11,348 nucleotides of DNA from Oscillospiraceae bacterium. GTDB lineage: Bacteria; Bacillota_A; Clostridia; Oscillospirales; Oscillospiraceae. Location: the NCBI GenBank assembly GCA_017516785.1, contig JAFXAV010000040.1:1-11348 (forward strand), in the 5' to 3' direction. The notes under the pieces are model-generated. The model did no database searches, was not told where the DNA came from, and saw only the letters and a list, made by a program, of their open reading frames with translations. Positions within the stretch are counted from its first letter, which is position 1. Every line of letters begins with the position of its first letter. This document shows, in pieces, positions 1 through 6,301 of the stretch. A program made the translations under genes and the position numbers.

Positions 1-1067
1 TCGCCGGTCAGAACGCCGCCCTGGATGGCTGCGCCCAGAGCAACACACTCGTCGGGGTTGATGCCCTTGAAGCCTTCCTTGCCGGTGATGGACTTGACGG
101 CTTCCTGGACAGCGGGGATACGGGTGGAACCGCCGACCAGCAGAACCTTGTCCAGGTCGGATGCCTTCAGACCGGCGTCGGCCATAGCCTGACGGACGGG
201 CTTCATGGTGCGCTCGACCAGGTCAGCAGTCAGTTCGTTGAACTTGGCGCGGGAGATGGTGACGTCCAGGTGCTTGGGGCCGGTAGCGTCAGCGGTGATA
301 TAGGGCAGGTTGACAGCGGTGGTGGTCATGCCGGACAGCTCAATCTTGGCCTTCTCGGCAGCTTCCTTCAGACGCTGCATGGCAACGCGGTCATTGCTCA
401 GGTCGATGCCCTCAGCCTTCTTGAACTCGGCAACCAGATAGTTCATGATTCTCTGGTCGAAGTCATCGCCGCCCAGGTGGGTGTCGCCGGAGGTGGCCAG
501 AACGTCAAACACGCCGTCGGAGATTTCCATGATGGAGACGTCGAAGGTGCCGCCGCCCAGGTCGTAGACCATGATCTTCTGCTCGCCTTCCTTATCCAGG
601 CCGTAGGCCAGAGCAGCTGCGGTGGGCTCGTTGATGATACGCTTGACGTCCAGACCTGCGATGCGGCCTGCGTCCTTGGTGGCCTGGCGCTGAGAGTCAG
701 AGAAATATGCGGGAACAGTGATGACAGCTTCGGTAACAGTGGTGCCCAGATAAGCCTCAGCGTCTGCCTTCAGCTTCTGCAGGGTCATGGCACTGATCTC
801 CTGGGGAGTGTAACCCTTGCCGTCGATGGTGACCTTGTAGTTTTCGCCCATGTGGCGCTTAATGGAAGCCACAGTGCGGTCGGAGTTGGTAACAGCCTGG
901 CGCTTTGCAACCTGGCCGACCATACGCTCGCCGGTCTTGGAGAAAGCAACAACAGAGGGAGTAGTGCGGCCGCCTTCAGCGTTTGCGATGACGACAGCTT
1001 CGCCGCCTTCCATAACGGCGACACAAGAGTTGGTAGTACCTAAGTCAATACCGATGATCTTACCCAT
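1..1067 (-). CDS. dnaK: Molecular chaperone DnaK (Hsp70), 5' part only
   Basis: ATP-dependent Hsp70 chaperone of the cytosol that binds unfolded segments and works with GrpE (nucleotide exchange) and DnaJ. Only the first 355 codons are present; the substrate-binding domain lies beyond the window start. The visible part is almost the whole actin-like ATPase domain: the phosphate-1 loop GIDLGTTNS at residues 6-14, the VITVPAYF strand, the phosphate-2 loop [12 protein letters not shown], the adenosine motif [10 protein letters not shown], and the linker-proximal [11 protein letters not shown] where it is cut. The ATG at 1067 is preceded by AGGAGGA (1076-1082) at a good distance. It is the third gene of the hrcA-grpE-dnaK operon, separated from grpE by about 160 bp that hold a palindromic repeat. 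No separate promoter is clear in front of it, so CIRCE/HrcA control from upstream of hrcA is expected. Family identity is certain. Confidence 0.98.
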   Translation of the reverse strand, partial: MGKIIGIDLGTTNSCVAVMEGGEAVVIANAEGGRTTPSVVAFSKTGERMVGQVAKRQAVTNSDRTVASIKRHMGENYKVTIDGKGYTPQEISAMTLQKLKADAEAYLGTTVTEAVITVPAYFSDSQRQATKDAGRIAGLDVKRIINEPTAAALAYGLDKEGEQKIMVYDLGGGTFDVSIMEISDGVFDVLATSGDTHLGGDDFDQRIMNYLVAEFKKAEGIDLSNDRVAMQRLKEAAEKAKIELSGMTTTAVNLPYITADATGPKHLDVTISRAKFNELTADLVERTMKPVRQAMADAGLKASDLDKVLLVGGSTRIPAVQEAVKSITGKEGFKGINPDECVALGAAIQGGVLTG

Positions 1068-1114
1068 AATAAAAATCCTCCTATATATTAAAGCAAAAAT
1101 TGTATACAGATTAG

Positions 1115-1233
1115 TAATGCAGAATGCTTAATGCAAAATGCAAAATTGAGGTATCCGCTGCGCGGATTATTTCAAATCATGCCCGCGGGGCATACATTCA
1201 TTCTGCATTTAGCATTTTACATTTTGAATTCAG
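1115..1233. repeat. TGCAAAA-type palindromic (MITE-like) repeat, copy A
   Basis: The gap between grpE and dnaK is filled by an imperfect palindrome. The left arm (1115-1148) and right arm (1195-1232) are built from repeated AATGCAAA-like heptamers in inverted orientation. The centre holds two small perfect hairpins: ATCCGC/GCGGAT around 1153-1167 and ATGCCC/GGGCAT around 1179-1193. A second copy with the same arms lies at 9709-9796, also between two co-directional minus-strand genes. The edge reading AACTGAAT on the minus strand is common to both copies, and in this copy it contains the TGA stop of grpE. There is no coding capacity. In RNA it would form a long AU-rich stem within the operon transcript. 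It is probably a non-autonomous mobile or REP-like element; no transposase is present to confirm this. Confidence 0.8.
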
Positions 1234-1769
1234 TTCGCGACCTGAACCATTGCAAACCGGATGACCTTGTCAGCGGTCTTGAAGCCCTTCTGGAACACCA
1301 TGGAGATGGTGTTCTCACCAAGTTCTTCATTCTCGGTGTGCATCACGGCGTTGTGCAGGTTGGGGTCGAATTCGTCGCCCACATTGCCGTAAACCTCGAC
1401 GCCCAGAGAGGTGAAGATCTTGAGCAGCTCGCTCATAGTCATCTCCACGCCCTTTTTGAAGGCGGCGTCTTCGGTTTCCTGGGCCAGGGCACGCTCCAGA
1501 TTGTCGTAGACAGGGAGCATCTTGGCAACCGCGTCGGCCTTGCCGTGGGAGTAGGATGCATCCTTCTCCTTGGCGGTGCGCTTGCGGTAGTTTTCGTATT
1601 CTGCGGCCAGACGCAGGTGCGCGTCGTGCTCGGCGTTATATTTTTCCTCGAAGGGATTCACTTCGACAACTTCTTCGGCTTCAGGAATTACTTCTTCCTG
1701 AACCTCGGGAGTCTCGGTGGTTTCCTCGACGGGGGTGGTTTCCTTGGTTTCCATGTCCTTCTTAGCCAC
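1230..1769 (-). CDS. grpE: GrpE nucleotide exchange factor
   Basis: Cytosolic co-chaperone that releases ADP from DnaK and acts as a thermosensor. The 179-residue product has the family layout: a low-complexity acidic N-terminus rich in Glu and Thr (about 1-50), a long coiled-coil helix containing EYENYRKRTAKEK, and a C-terminal beta-domain with GVEVYGNVGDEFDPNLHNAV and the terminal VIRFAMVQVAN. The start is the GTG at 1769, because GAGGAGG (1777-1783) sits 7 nt upstream; the in-frame ATG five codons later has no comparable site. The ribosome binding site lies inside the end of hrcA and only 2 nt separate the hrcA stop from this start, so translation is probably coupled. The TGA stop lies in the edge of the downstream palindromic repeat, but the protein ends where GrpE proteins usually end, so it is not obviously truncated. 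Confidence 0.97.
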   Translation of the reverse strand: MAKKDMETKETTPVEETTETPEVQEEVIPEAEEVVEVNPFEEKYNAEHDAHLRLAAEYENYRKRTAKEKDASYSHGKADAVAKMLPVYDNLERALAQETEDAAFKKGVEMTMSELLKIFTSLGVEVYGNVGDEFDPNLHNAVMHTENEELGENTISMVFQKGFKTADKVIRFAMVQVAN

Positions 1770-1771
1770 GG

Positions 1772-2851
1772 TTATGCCTCCTCATTGGATTCTTCTTCAG
1801 CAACCGGGGTCGGAAGCTGGGGTGCCTCGGGTTTGGCGAACATCTTCGACAAGCTCTCGGCAAAATAGCTCAGTCTTGCGGTGACCTTGGCATAGTCCAT
1901 GCGGGTGGGGCCAACCACACCGATCATGCCCTGCATGCCGTCACCGATGTCAAACTTTGTCATGACCACGGAGGTGTCCTTCAGCTCTTCCGCCACGTTT
2001 TCGGGGCCCACCAGAACCTTCGTTCCGTTGGCGCCCTGCATGACGGCGGGGAGATTGCTGAGGGCATCTTCGTCCAGTCCGCTGATGACCCGCTGGGCCT
2101 TGTCGATGTTCCGGTACTCAGGATGGCTTAAAAGCCGCATCTGACCGGCGACAGCCATATTGGCGCTGCCGGAGCGGCGAAGGGTGTCCGTGGTGAACTC
2201 CACGATCACCGGCACGAGACTTGCAACACCGCCTGCGGAGCGCATCACCCGATCCATCAGGCCGGGGGTGAACTCTTCCAGGGGAATTTCCGTCATGGTG
2301 GCGTTCAGCAGCGCGCTCAGTACCTTCAGGTCCTGCTCTTCCGCGTGAAGCGGCAGCTTGATCAGCTTGTTGACCACCTCGTCGTTACTCAGCATCACCA
2401 CCAGGATGAAGCTTCCGGAGCCTGCGGCGATCAGCTCAAAGCGCTTGACCGTTGCATCGCCCTGACGGGACGAGATGGAGATGGCGGGAAGGTCTGTGGC
2501 CTGGGAGACAAGCTTTGCGACCTTTTCGACCATCTTATCCACCCGCTGCATCTTTTCTTCGATGGCGTTGGAGATGGACTTGGTTTCGTCCATGCTCAGG
2601 CGGTAGTCCGCCATCAGCTCATCGACGTACAGCCGGTAGCCTGCGGCGGAGGGAATCCGTCCGGCGCTGGTGTGGGGCTGTTCCAGATAGCCGAGGTTTG
2701 TCAGGTCGGCCATCTCATTGCGGATGGTGGCGGAGGAATACTTCATGTCCGGCAGCTCGGCGATTGCCTTGGAGCCGACGGGTTCCGCCGTCCGGATATA
2801 CAGATCCACGACGGAGCGCAGAACTTTCTTTTTCCGTTCAGTCAGTTGCAT
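1772..2851 (-). CDS. hrcA: Heat-inducible transcription repressor HrcA
   Basis: Dimeric repressor that binds CIRCE operators and is kept active by GroEL in related Firmicutes. The 359-residue product has an N-terminal winged-helix region (SSATIRNEMADL at 39-50, then PHTSAGRIPS at 59-68, a hallmark of HrcA) followed by the GAF-like and dimerisation domain. The ATG at 2851 is preferred: GGAGG (2857-2861) lies 5 nt upstream and the product then begins MQLTERK, as family members do. An in-frame ATG at 2863 would add four residues and has only a weak upstream site. It is the first gene of hrcA-grpE-dnaK, and its own promoter carries two CIRCE sites, implying autoregulation. Family identity is certain; only the start choice is open. 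Confidence 0.97.
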   Translation of the reverse strand: MQLTERKKKVLRSVVDLYIRTAEPVGSKAIAELPDMKYSSATIRNEMADLTNLGYLEQPHTSAGRIPSAAGYRLYVDELMADYRLSMDETKSISNAIEEKMQRVDKMVEKVAKLVSQATDLPAISISSRQGDATVKRFELIAAGSGSFILVVMLSNDEVVNKLIKLPLHAEEQDLKVLSALLNATMTEIPLEEFTPGLMDRVMRSAGGVASLVPVIVEFTTDTLRRSGSANMAVAGQMRLLSHPEYRNIDKAQRVISGLDEDALSNLPAVMQGANGTKVLVGPENVAEELKDTSVVMTKFDIGDGMQGMIGVVGPTRMDYAKVTARLSYFAESLSKMFAKPEAPQLPTPVAEEESNEEA

Positions 2852-2867
2852 GATGTCCTCCATTTCT

Positions 2868-2894
2868 TTAGCACTCCATATCCTTGAGTGCTAA
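2868..2894 (-). promoter_or_regulatory. CIRCE operator 1 (perfect)
   Basis: A perfect TTAGCACTC-N9-GAGTGCTAA inverted repeat, the canonical HrcA operator. It covers the predicted transcription start and early leader of hrcA, 16 nt upstream of the hrcA start codon at 2851. Bound HrcA here would block initiation at the promoter 2899-2927. Confidence 0.97.
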
Positions 2895-2918
2895 GCACAC
2901 TATACCAGAGAGTGCTAA
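2892..2918 (-). promoter_or_regulatory. CIRCE operator 2 (one degenerate half-site)
   Basis: A second operator-like repeat, TAAGCACAC-N9-GAGTGCTAA. The distal half (2910-2918) is perfect and the proximal half matches the CIRCE arm at 7 of 9 positions. The 9-nt spacer equals that of the first site. It shares 3 bp with operator 1, so the two centres are 24 bp apart. It spans the -10 box and much of the spacer of the hrcA promoter. Whether HrcA binds the degenerate half is inference. Confidence 0.75.
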
Positions 2919-2927
2919 AAAAGTCAA
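2899..2927 (-). promoter_or_regulatory. Sigma-A promoter of hrcA-grpE-dnaK
   Basis: On the minus strand: -35 TTGACT (2922-2927), a 17-bp spacer, and -10 TATAGT (2899-2904) preceded by a TGn extension. Both boxes are near consensus with ideal spacing, and the predicted start falls at the edge of the perfect CIRCE element. The strong promoter plus operator arrangement is that of a repressed heat-shock operon. Confidence 0.9.
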
Positions 2928-3158
2928 TAGGACGAATTTGAATTATTGGTTAACATTCTTTGATGGGATGTTCAAAATTCAAATATCGATGGAGGAAAGT
3001 GTCAAAAACGGCGCTGTGGCCAAGATTACTGTGTCATTGCGAACCAGTGCGCACACTGGTGTGGCAATCTCGACGGCAGGCAGGAACGATACCGAGCGTC
3101 GAAGGGCAGTAACGACGACGTATGCACCGAGCACGCATTAGCTGTCGGGCTTACCGAC
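2928..3158. other. Gene-free stretch between the hrcA promoter and the rqcH terminator
   Basis: No convincing gene is present. An 85-codon plus-strand frame starts inside the CIRCE region, has no ribosome binding site and resembles nothing. Visible structures are a loose AT-rich inverted repeat (CGAATTTGAATT at 2933-2944 against AATTCAAATATCG at 2976-2988), the REP-like palindrome at 3036-3068, and a short hairpin TGTCGG/CCGACA at 3143-3159 just beyond the rqcH terminator. Confidence 0.6.
3036..3068. repeat. REP-like palindrome with ATTGC/GCAAT ends
   Basis: A near-symmetric palindrome: ATTGC (3036-3040), then ACCAGTG (3043-3049), a CGCA loop, CACTGGT (3054-3060), then GCAAT (3064-3068). The outer and inner arms pair exactly apart from small internal loops. 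Its wording (cattgcga...ggcaatctc) resembles palindromic interspersed repeats known from several bacterial genomes. Only one copy occurs here, so calling it a repeat rests on its form, not on copy number. Confidence 0.5.
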
Positions 3159-3183
3159 AAAAAGGACGGAGTTTCCTCCGTCC
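3159..3183 (-). terminator. Intrinsic terminator after rqcH
   Basis: Read on the minus strand, an 8-bp GC-rich stem GGACGGAG/CTCCGTCC with a 4-nt loop is followed directly by TTTTT (complement of 3159-3163). It starts 12 nt after the rqcH stop codon. Confidence 0.92.
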
Positions 3184-3195
3184 TATAGTATCGCG

Positions 3196-4953
3196 TTATT
3201 CTTCCGGTTTATGCTCGGCGTTCAGTTCGTCCACCACGATATCCTTGTAGGGGTTGACGATGACCGTCCGGTAGGTGTGATAGATGACCATACCCGGCTT
3301 GGCGCCGGTGAGCTTTTTCACCTGCTTGACAGGGGTCACATCCACCGGGATGTTCTGACCGCCCATGGTCTCGGCGTAGTAGGCCGCCAGCTGGCAGGCC
3401 TGGGTAATGGTGTCGTCCGGGGGCGTGGTGCCGCCGCAGGAGATGATCACATGGGAGCCGTGAACCTTGGAGGCGTGGCACCAGATGTCGTCCTTCCGGG
3501 CCGCCTTGAAAGTCAGCTCGTCGTTCTGTTGGTTGTTCCGGCCCACATAGATGGGATAGCCGTCGGTGGACTCAAAGCGCATGGGCTTGGACTTTGCCTG
3601 CTTCATCTTCCGCTTTCCGGAATCGGCCTTCAGGTAGCCGCCGGACTGCAGCTCCTGGCGGATTTCCTCCAGCTCCGCTTCCGTTTCGGCCCGGTTCAGC
3701 TCCTCCAGAACGCTCTTTAAATAATGGAGCTCCTGCTCGCCCATAGTGATCTGCTTGGTCAGTTCCTTTTCGGCGGTTTTCAGCTTGGCGTAGTCCTTGT
3801 AGAATTTCGCCGCATTCTGCTGGGGGGACAGGATGGGGGAAATGGGAATGTCAATGACCTTCATTTCCTCATCGTAGAAGTCCTCACACTGAACCATGGT
3901 CTGGCCCTTCACGATTCTGTGGATATTGGCAGTGACGATGTCGCCCAGCTGGCGCAGCCGCTCCCGGTCGAAGGTGGCCACCAGTTCCTTTTCCTGAATG
4001 GCCAGCTTTCTGGTGATGCGCTGGCAGAGATTCTGAACGGTCTTTCGCACCGTCTGGCTCTTCTGGCGCATGGCGTCTTTCCGGTCCCGGACGGTGTAGT
4101 ACATGTCCAGCAGCGCCCCGAAGGAAGCGGCTTCCGTGAAGCTGCCGTACTGCCGGATGGGGCAGAAGGCAAACTGCTTGGGGGTGCCGTCGGGGAGGGC
4201 GTAGTAGTAAGGCTTCGGGTGATTCAGATGCTCGTGGAAGAAAAGGGCCAGCTTGTCAGCTGCAGCTTCTTCGTTGAGGTCTTCCACCCGGGTATCCACG
4301 CTTCCTGCCGCGAAGAGGGCAGCTTCCCGGCAGACCAGGGGAGAAAGGCCACCGATACAGTCCATCAGCCGCTCATGGAGCAAATCCCGCCCGATGTCCT
4401 GAAGCAGATTCTGATACTCTGCGGCAGTCCAGTCTGTGGCGTCCGCCTTGGTGATGGGTTCCGGCAGCTGATAGTTGAGGCCCGGGAGGGCGGCTCGCTT
4501 GGCGCTTTCGTCAAGGCCAATGCGCCGCAGGCAGTCAATGATCCGGCCCTCGGGGCTCAGCAGATACAGATTGCAGGTTCTGCCCATCAGCTCGGCAACC
4601 AGGGTTTTCTTTACATGGTCGCCCATCTCGTCGATACAGTCGAAGGTGAACATGGCGCAGCGCTCCATGGGAATCTGCTGCATCTCGATCAGCCGCGCGC
4701 CCAGCAGGTGCTTTCTCAGCAGCATGCAGAACATGGGAGGCTCCGGCGGATTTTCGGGGCTGGCGGTGGTCAGGTGGAGCCGGGGGGCGGTGGGATTCAG
4801 GGCGAAAAGCAGCTTTTCACGGCCTTCCCGGCATTTCAGTTGAATGATTACGGTATCCCGGCTGGGCTGATGGATCTTGTCCACCCGGGCATCGGCAGTG
4901 CGGGAGCGAATTTCACCCATCACGGCTGCCAGAAATGTTGCATCAAAGGCCAT
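3196..4953 (-). CDS. rqcH: RqcH/NFACT family ribosome quality-control protein (Rqc2/NEMF homologue)
   Basis: The family binds 50S subunits carrying a stalled peptidyl-tRNA and recruits tRNA-Ala to add C-terminal alanine tails that mark the chain for proteolysis; older annotation calls it fibronectin-binding protein. The 585 residues match the family length. NFACT-N begins MAFDATF; the motif LVAELMGRTCNLYLL follows, then a long helical coiled-coil middle, and an NFACT-R domain with GYPIYVGRNNQQNDELTFKA, DIWCHASKVHGSHVII and PGMVIYHTYRTVIVNP. The ATG at 4953 is chosen because GGAGG (4960-4964) lies 6 nt upstream and NFACT-N starts there; the open frame runs on to 5193 only by reading through a repeat element. 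At residues 97-98 the highly conserved Asp-Arg pair is Glu-Arg (codons GAG CGC). It lies downstream of mrnC on the same strand with about 280 bp of repeat DNA between. Confidence 0.95.
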   Translation of the reverse strand: MAFDATFLAAVMGEIRSRTADARVDKIHQPSRDTVIIQLKCREGREKLLFALNPTAPRLHLTTASPENPPEPPMFCMLLRKHLLGARLIEMQQIPMERCAMFTFDCIDEMGDHVKKTLVAELMGRTCNLYLLSPEGRIIDCLRRIGLDESAKRAALPGLNYQLPEPITKADATDWTAAEYQNLLQDIGRDLLHERLMDCIGGLSPLVCREAALFAAGSVDTRVEDLNEEAAADKLALFFHEHLNHPKPYYYALPDGTPKQFAFCPIRQYGSFTEAASFGALLDMYYTVRDRKDAMRQKSQTVRKTVQNLCQRITRKLAIQEKELVATFDRERLRQLGDIVTANIHRIVKGQTMVQCEDFYDEEMKVIDIPISPILSPQQNAAKFYKDYAKLKTAEKELTKQITMGEQELHYLKSVLEELNRAETEAELEEIRQELQSGGYLKADSGKRKMKQAKSKPMRFESTDGYPIYVGRNNQQNDELTFKAARKDDIWCHASKVHGSHVIISCGGTTPPDDTITQACQLAAYYAETMGGQNIPVDVTPVKQVKKLTGAKPGMVIYHTYRTVIVNPYKDIVVDELNAEHKPEE

Positions 4954-5015
4954 TGGTAACCTCCATAGGAAAAGACGAATTGCAGTTTGGCGAGCAGCTT
5001 GGTGGCGAAGCCACC

Positions 5016-5194
5016 CTTGGCCCCCTCTCTGAGGGGGCTGGCAAAAATCTTTGATTTTTGACTGGGGGAGTGTCGCATAATCGATAGGGCACTCCCTCCG
5101 TCTCGCCTTACGGCGAGCCACCTCACCCAAAGGGACTAAGCGTCCGTAAGCCGCGATGCGGCAACGGTCGCTAAGCCTCAGAGAGGGAGGCAAG
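5016..5194. repeat. Large palindromic repeat element, copy 1 (with 51-bp module)
   Basis: A 179-bp element with 19-bp terminal inverted repeats (5016-5034 and 5176-5194, 17 of 19 complementary). Inside are three hairpins: CAAAAATC/GATTTTTG (5042-5060), GGGAGTG/CACTCCC (5066-5096) and CTCGCC/GGCGAG (5102-5117). Then comes a 51-bp module (5125-5175) that is itself an imperfect hairpin. A further hairpin GGTGGC/GCCACC (5001-5015) flanks the left end and is shared with copy 3. Weaker inverted similarity around CAGTTTG near 4982-4988 and 5216-5222 suggests outer edges at about 4974 and 5232, so the whole gap between mrnC and rqcH may be element. It creates a spurious 80-codon in-frame extension upstream of rqcH. 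Other copies lie at 8140-8314 and 11193-11348. Confidence 0.85.
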
Positions 5195-5232
5195 TGGTAC
5201 GGTATAAACTCCCAGACAAACTGCTCTTTGTC

Positions 5233-5637
5233 TTACATCTCATTCGTCACAATATTAAAAATCTCATTGGCCCGGTCTTTCTGTCCGGAGAGGAACAGAT
5301 AGCCAAACAGCGCCTCCAGGCCGGTGGCCTTGGCGTACTCGGCGGGGGTGGCGGACTTGGGTACTGCGTGGACGTGGGAATTTTTGCCCCGGCGGTAGTA
5401 GGTCAGCTCCTCGTCCGTCAGCAGGGGGAGCATCTTGTCCACAAATTTGGCCTGAAAAGTGGCCTTCACCATCTGGATGGTTTCCCGGTGGAGCCGCTCC
5501 ACGGTCTTGTTTCCCTTGGAGCAGAGATAAGCCCGACAGAGAATCTCATAGACACAGTCGCCCATATGGGCAAGGCCCAGGTTGGAGATGGCGTCGATCT
5601 CCGATTTGGGCATATTCATTTCAAAAAAGTTTTCCAC
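5233..5637 (-). CDS. mrnC: Mini-ribonuclease III (MrnC)
   Basis: Dimeric endonuclease of the RNase III superfamily without a double-stranded RNA-binding domain; in Bacillus it trims 23S rRNA precursors in the assembling 50S subunit. The 134 residues have LGLAHMGDCVYEILCRAYL, with Asp27 at the catalytic position, then YYRRGKNS (80-87), and KATGLEALFGYLFLSG with Glu108 as the second metal ligand. The key residues are intact. The GTG at 5637 has a GAGG site 9 nt upstream and gives MENFFEMNMPK; an alternative ATG at 5619 would overlap the upstream stop as ATGA but has a poor ribosome binding site. With the GTG start it overlaps the Gx-transporter gene by 22 nt, indicating one transcript and coupled translation. 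Downstream, past repeat DNA, is rqcH, which also acts on the 50S subunit. Confidence 0.95.
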   Translation of the reverse strand: MENFFEMNMPKSEIDAISNLGLAHMGDCVYEILCRAYLCSKGNKTVERLHRETIQMVKATFQAKFVDKMLPLLTDEELTYYRRGKNSHVHAVPKSATPAEYAKATGLEALFGYLFLSGQKDRANEIFNIVTNEM

Positions 5638-6125
5638 AGATCATTTCCTCGATTCAGCAGAAGTTGGGCGCAGAGTCCCGTAAAGGTGCCGGTGACGATG
5701 CTGCAGGCAATCATCACGGGAAGATAGGCGGCCAAACCGACCGTTGCGGTAACTGCTATGGCCATGGCCATCTGGCCGATAGAGTGGGCCATGGCGCCCA
5801 GCGCGCCGGCAACCCAGAGCTGTTTGACGGTGAGAATCCGCTTCAGGCCGATGGTGGTGAATATCGCAAGAAGTCCTCCCGCGCCGGAATAGAGAATGGT
5901 GCTGAAATTTCCGGCAAAGACCGCGCCCAGGAAGATGCGGACGAATAAAATCATGGCCGCTTCCCTGGATCCCAGGGCGAAGACCGCGAACACCGTCACG
6001 ATATTGGCAAGTCCCAGCTTGATGCCGGGGACGGGCACCAGGGGCGGGATCTGAGCTTCGATCATGAAGATCGTCAGGGCGATGGCCGTCAGCAGGGCCA
6101 TGAAGGTCAGTTTTCTCGTTTTCAT
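5616..6125 (-). CDS. Gx transporter family membrane protein (heptaprenyl diphosphate synthase component I-like)
   Basis: A 169-residue, largely hydrophobic protein with about five to six membrane segments. The family pattern is visible: PGIKLGLANIVTVFAVFALGSREAA, then ILFVRIFLGAVFAGNFSTILYSGAGGLLA. Members are often annotated as heptaprenyl diphosphate synthase component I, but the fold resembles ECF-type S components, so small-molecule uptake is an alternative; the substrate cannot be read from sequence. The ATG at 6125 (MKTRKLTF) is chosen: AGGTGG lies about 9 nt upstream and a basic N-terminus followed by a membrane helix begins there, whereas the longer open frame to 6212 runs across the promoter. 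First gene of a probable operon with mrnC, whose start it overlaps. Confidence 0.85.
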   Translation of the reverse strand: MKTRKLTFMALLTAIALTIFMIEAQIPPLVPVPGIKLGLANIVTVFAVFALGSREAAMILFVRIFLGAVFAGNFSTILYSGAGGLLAIFTTIGLKRILTVKQLWVAGALGAMAHSIGQMAMAIAVTATVGLAAYLPVMIACSIVTGTFTGLCAQLLLNRGNDLWKTFLK

Positions 6126-6151
6126 GGCATCAGGCCACCTTTCAAAATGAT

Positions 6152-6180
6152 AGCATATCAGATTTTTTGGAAATTGTAAA
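6152..6180 (-). promoter_or_regulatory. Promoter of the Gx transporter-mrnC transcript
   Basis: On the minus strand: TTTACA (6175-6180), a 17-bp spacer, and TATGCT (6152-6157) with a TGa extension. It lies about 27 nt upstream of the start codon at 6125 and is divergent to the promoter at 6263. Confidence 0.65.
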
Positions 6181-6262
6181 GCCGGGGGAATTTCAGAAGT
6201 ATTTTTCCCCATTCAATCGTATAAAAAATGAGAAGCAGCTATACGCTGCGGATAAGTTATGG

Positions 6263-6268
6263 TATAAT
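6263..6268 (+). promoter_or_regulatory. Extended -10 promoter of the DUF4349 lipoprotein gene
   Basis: A consensus TATAAT preceded by TGG (an extended -10). No good -35 is seen at 16-18 bp. A short inverted repeat GCAGC/GCTGC (6235-6249) sits where the -35 would be and could be an operator. The start codon at 6302 is 33 nt downstream. Confidence 0.7.
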
Positions 6269-6301
6269 GAAGATGCAAATCCACGAGAGGAGGAAATGAA
6301 T

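Noticed and set aside
270..1043. A long plus-strand open frame opposite dnaK
   Set aside because: It is a shadow frame of the strongly conserved dnaK coding sequence, with low-complexity Gly/Val/Leu-rich translation and no ribosome binding site.
1115..1233. A CRISPR-like array in the repeated AATGCAAA units
   Set aside because: The units are short, degenerate and arranged as inverted arms of one palindrome, with no regular spacers.
2884..3141. A possible 85-residue plus-strand gene in the hrcA-rqcH gap
   Set aside because: It starts inside the CIRCE/promoter region, has no ribosome binding site, and half of it is the REP-like palindrome.
3724..4959. A 411-codon plus-strand open frame opposite rqcH
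   Set aside because: It is a mirror of rqcH codon usage (high third-position GC); there is no ribosome binding site, and rqcH on the other strand is unambiguous.
4954..5193. An 80-residue N-terminal extension of RqcH in the same open frame
   Set aside because: It is a translation of the repeat element; the same peptide start (MPPSLRLSDRCRIAAYGRL) appears from copy 2 at 8313. The start at 4953 has a good ribosome binding site and matches the family.
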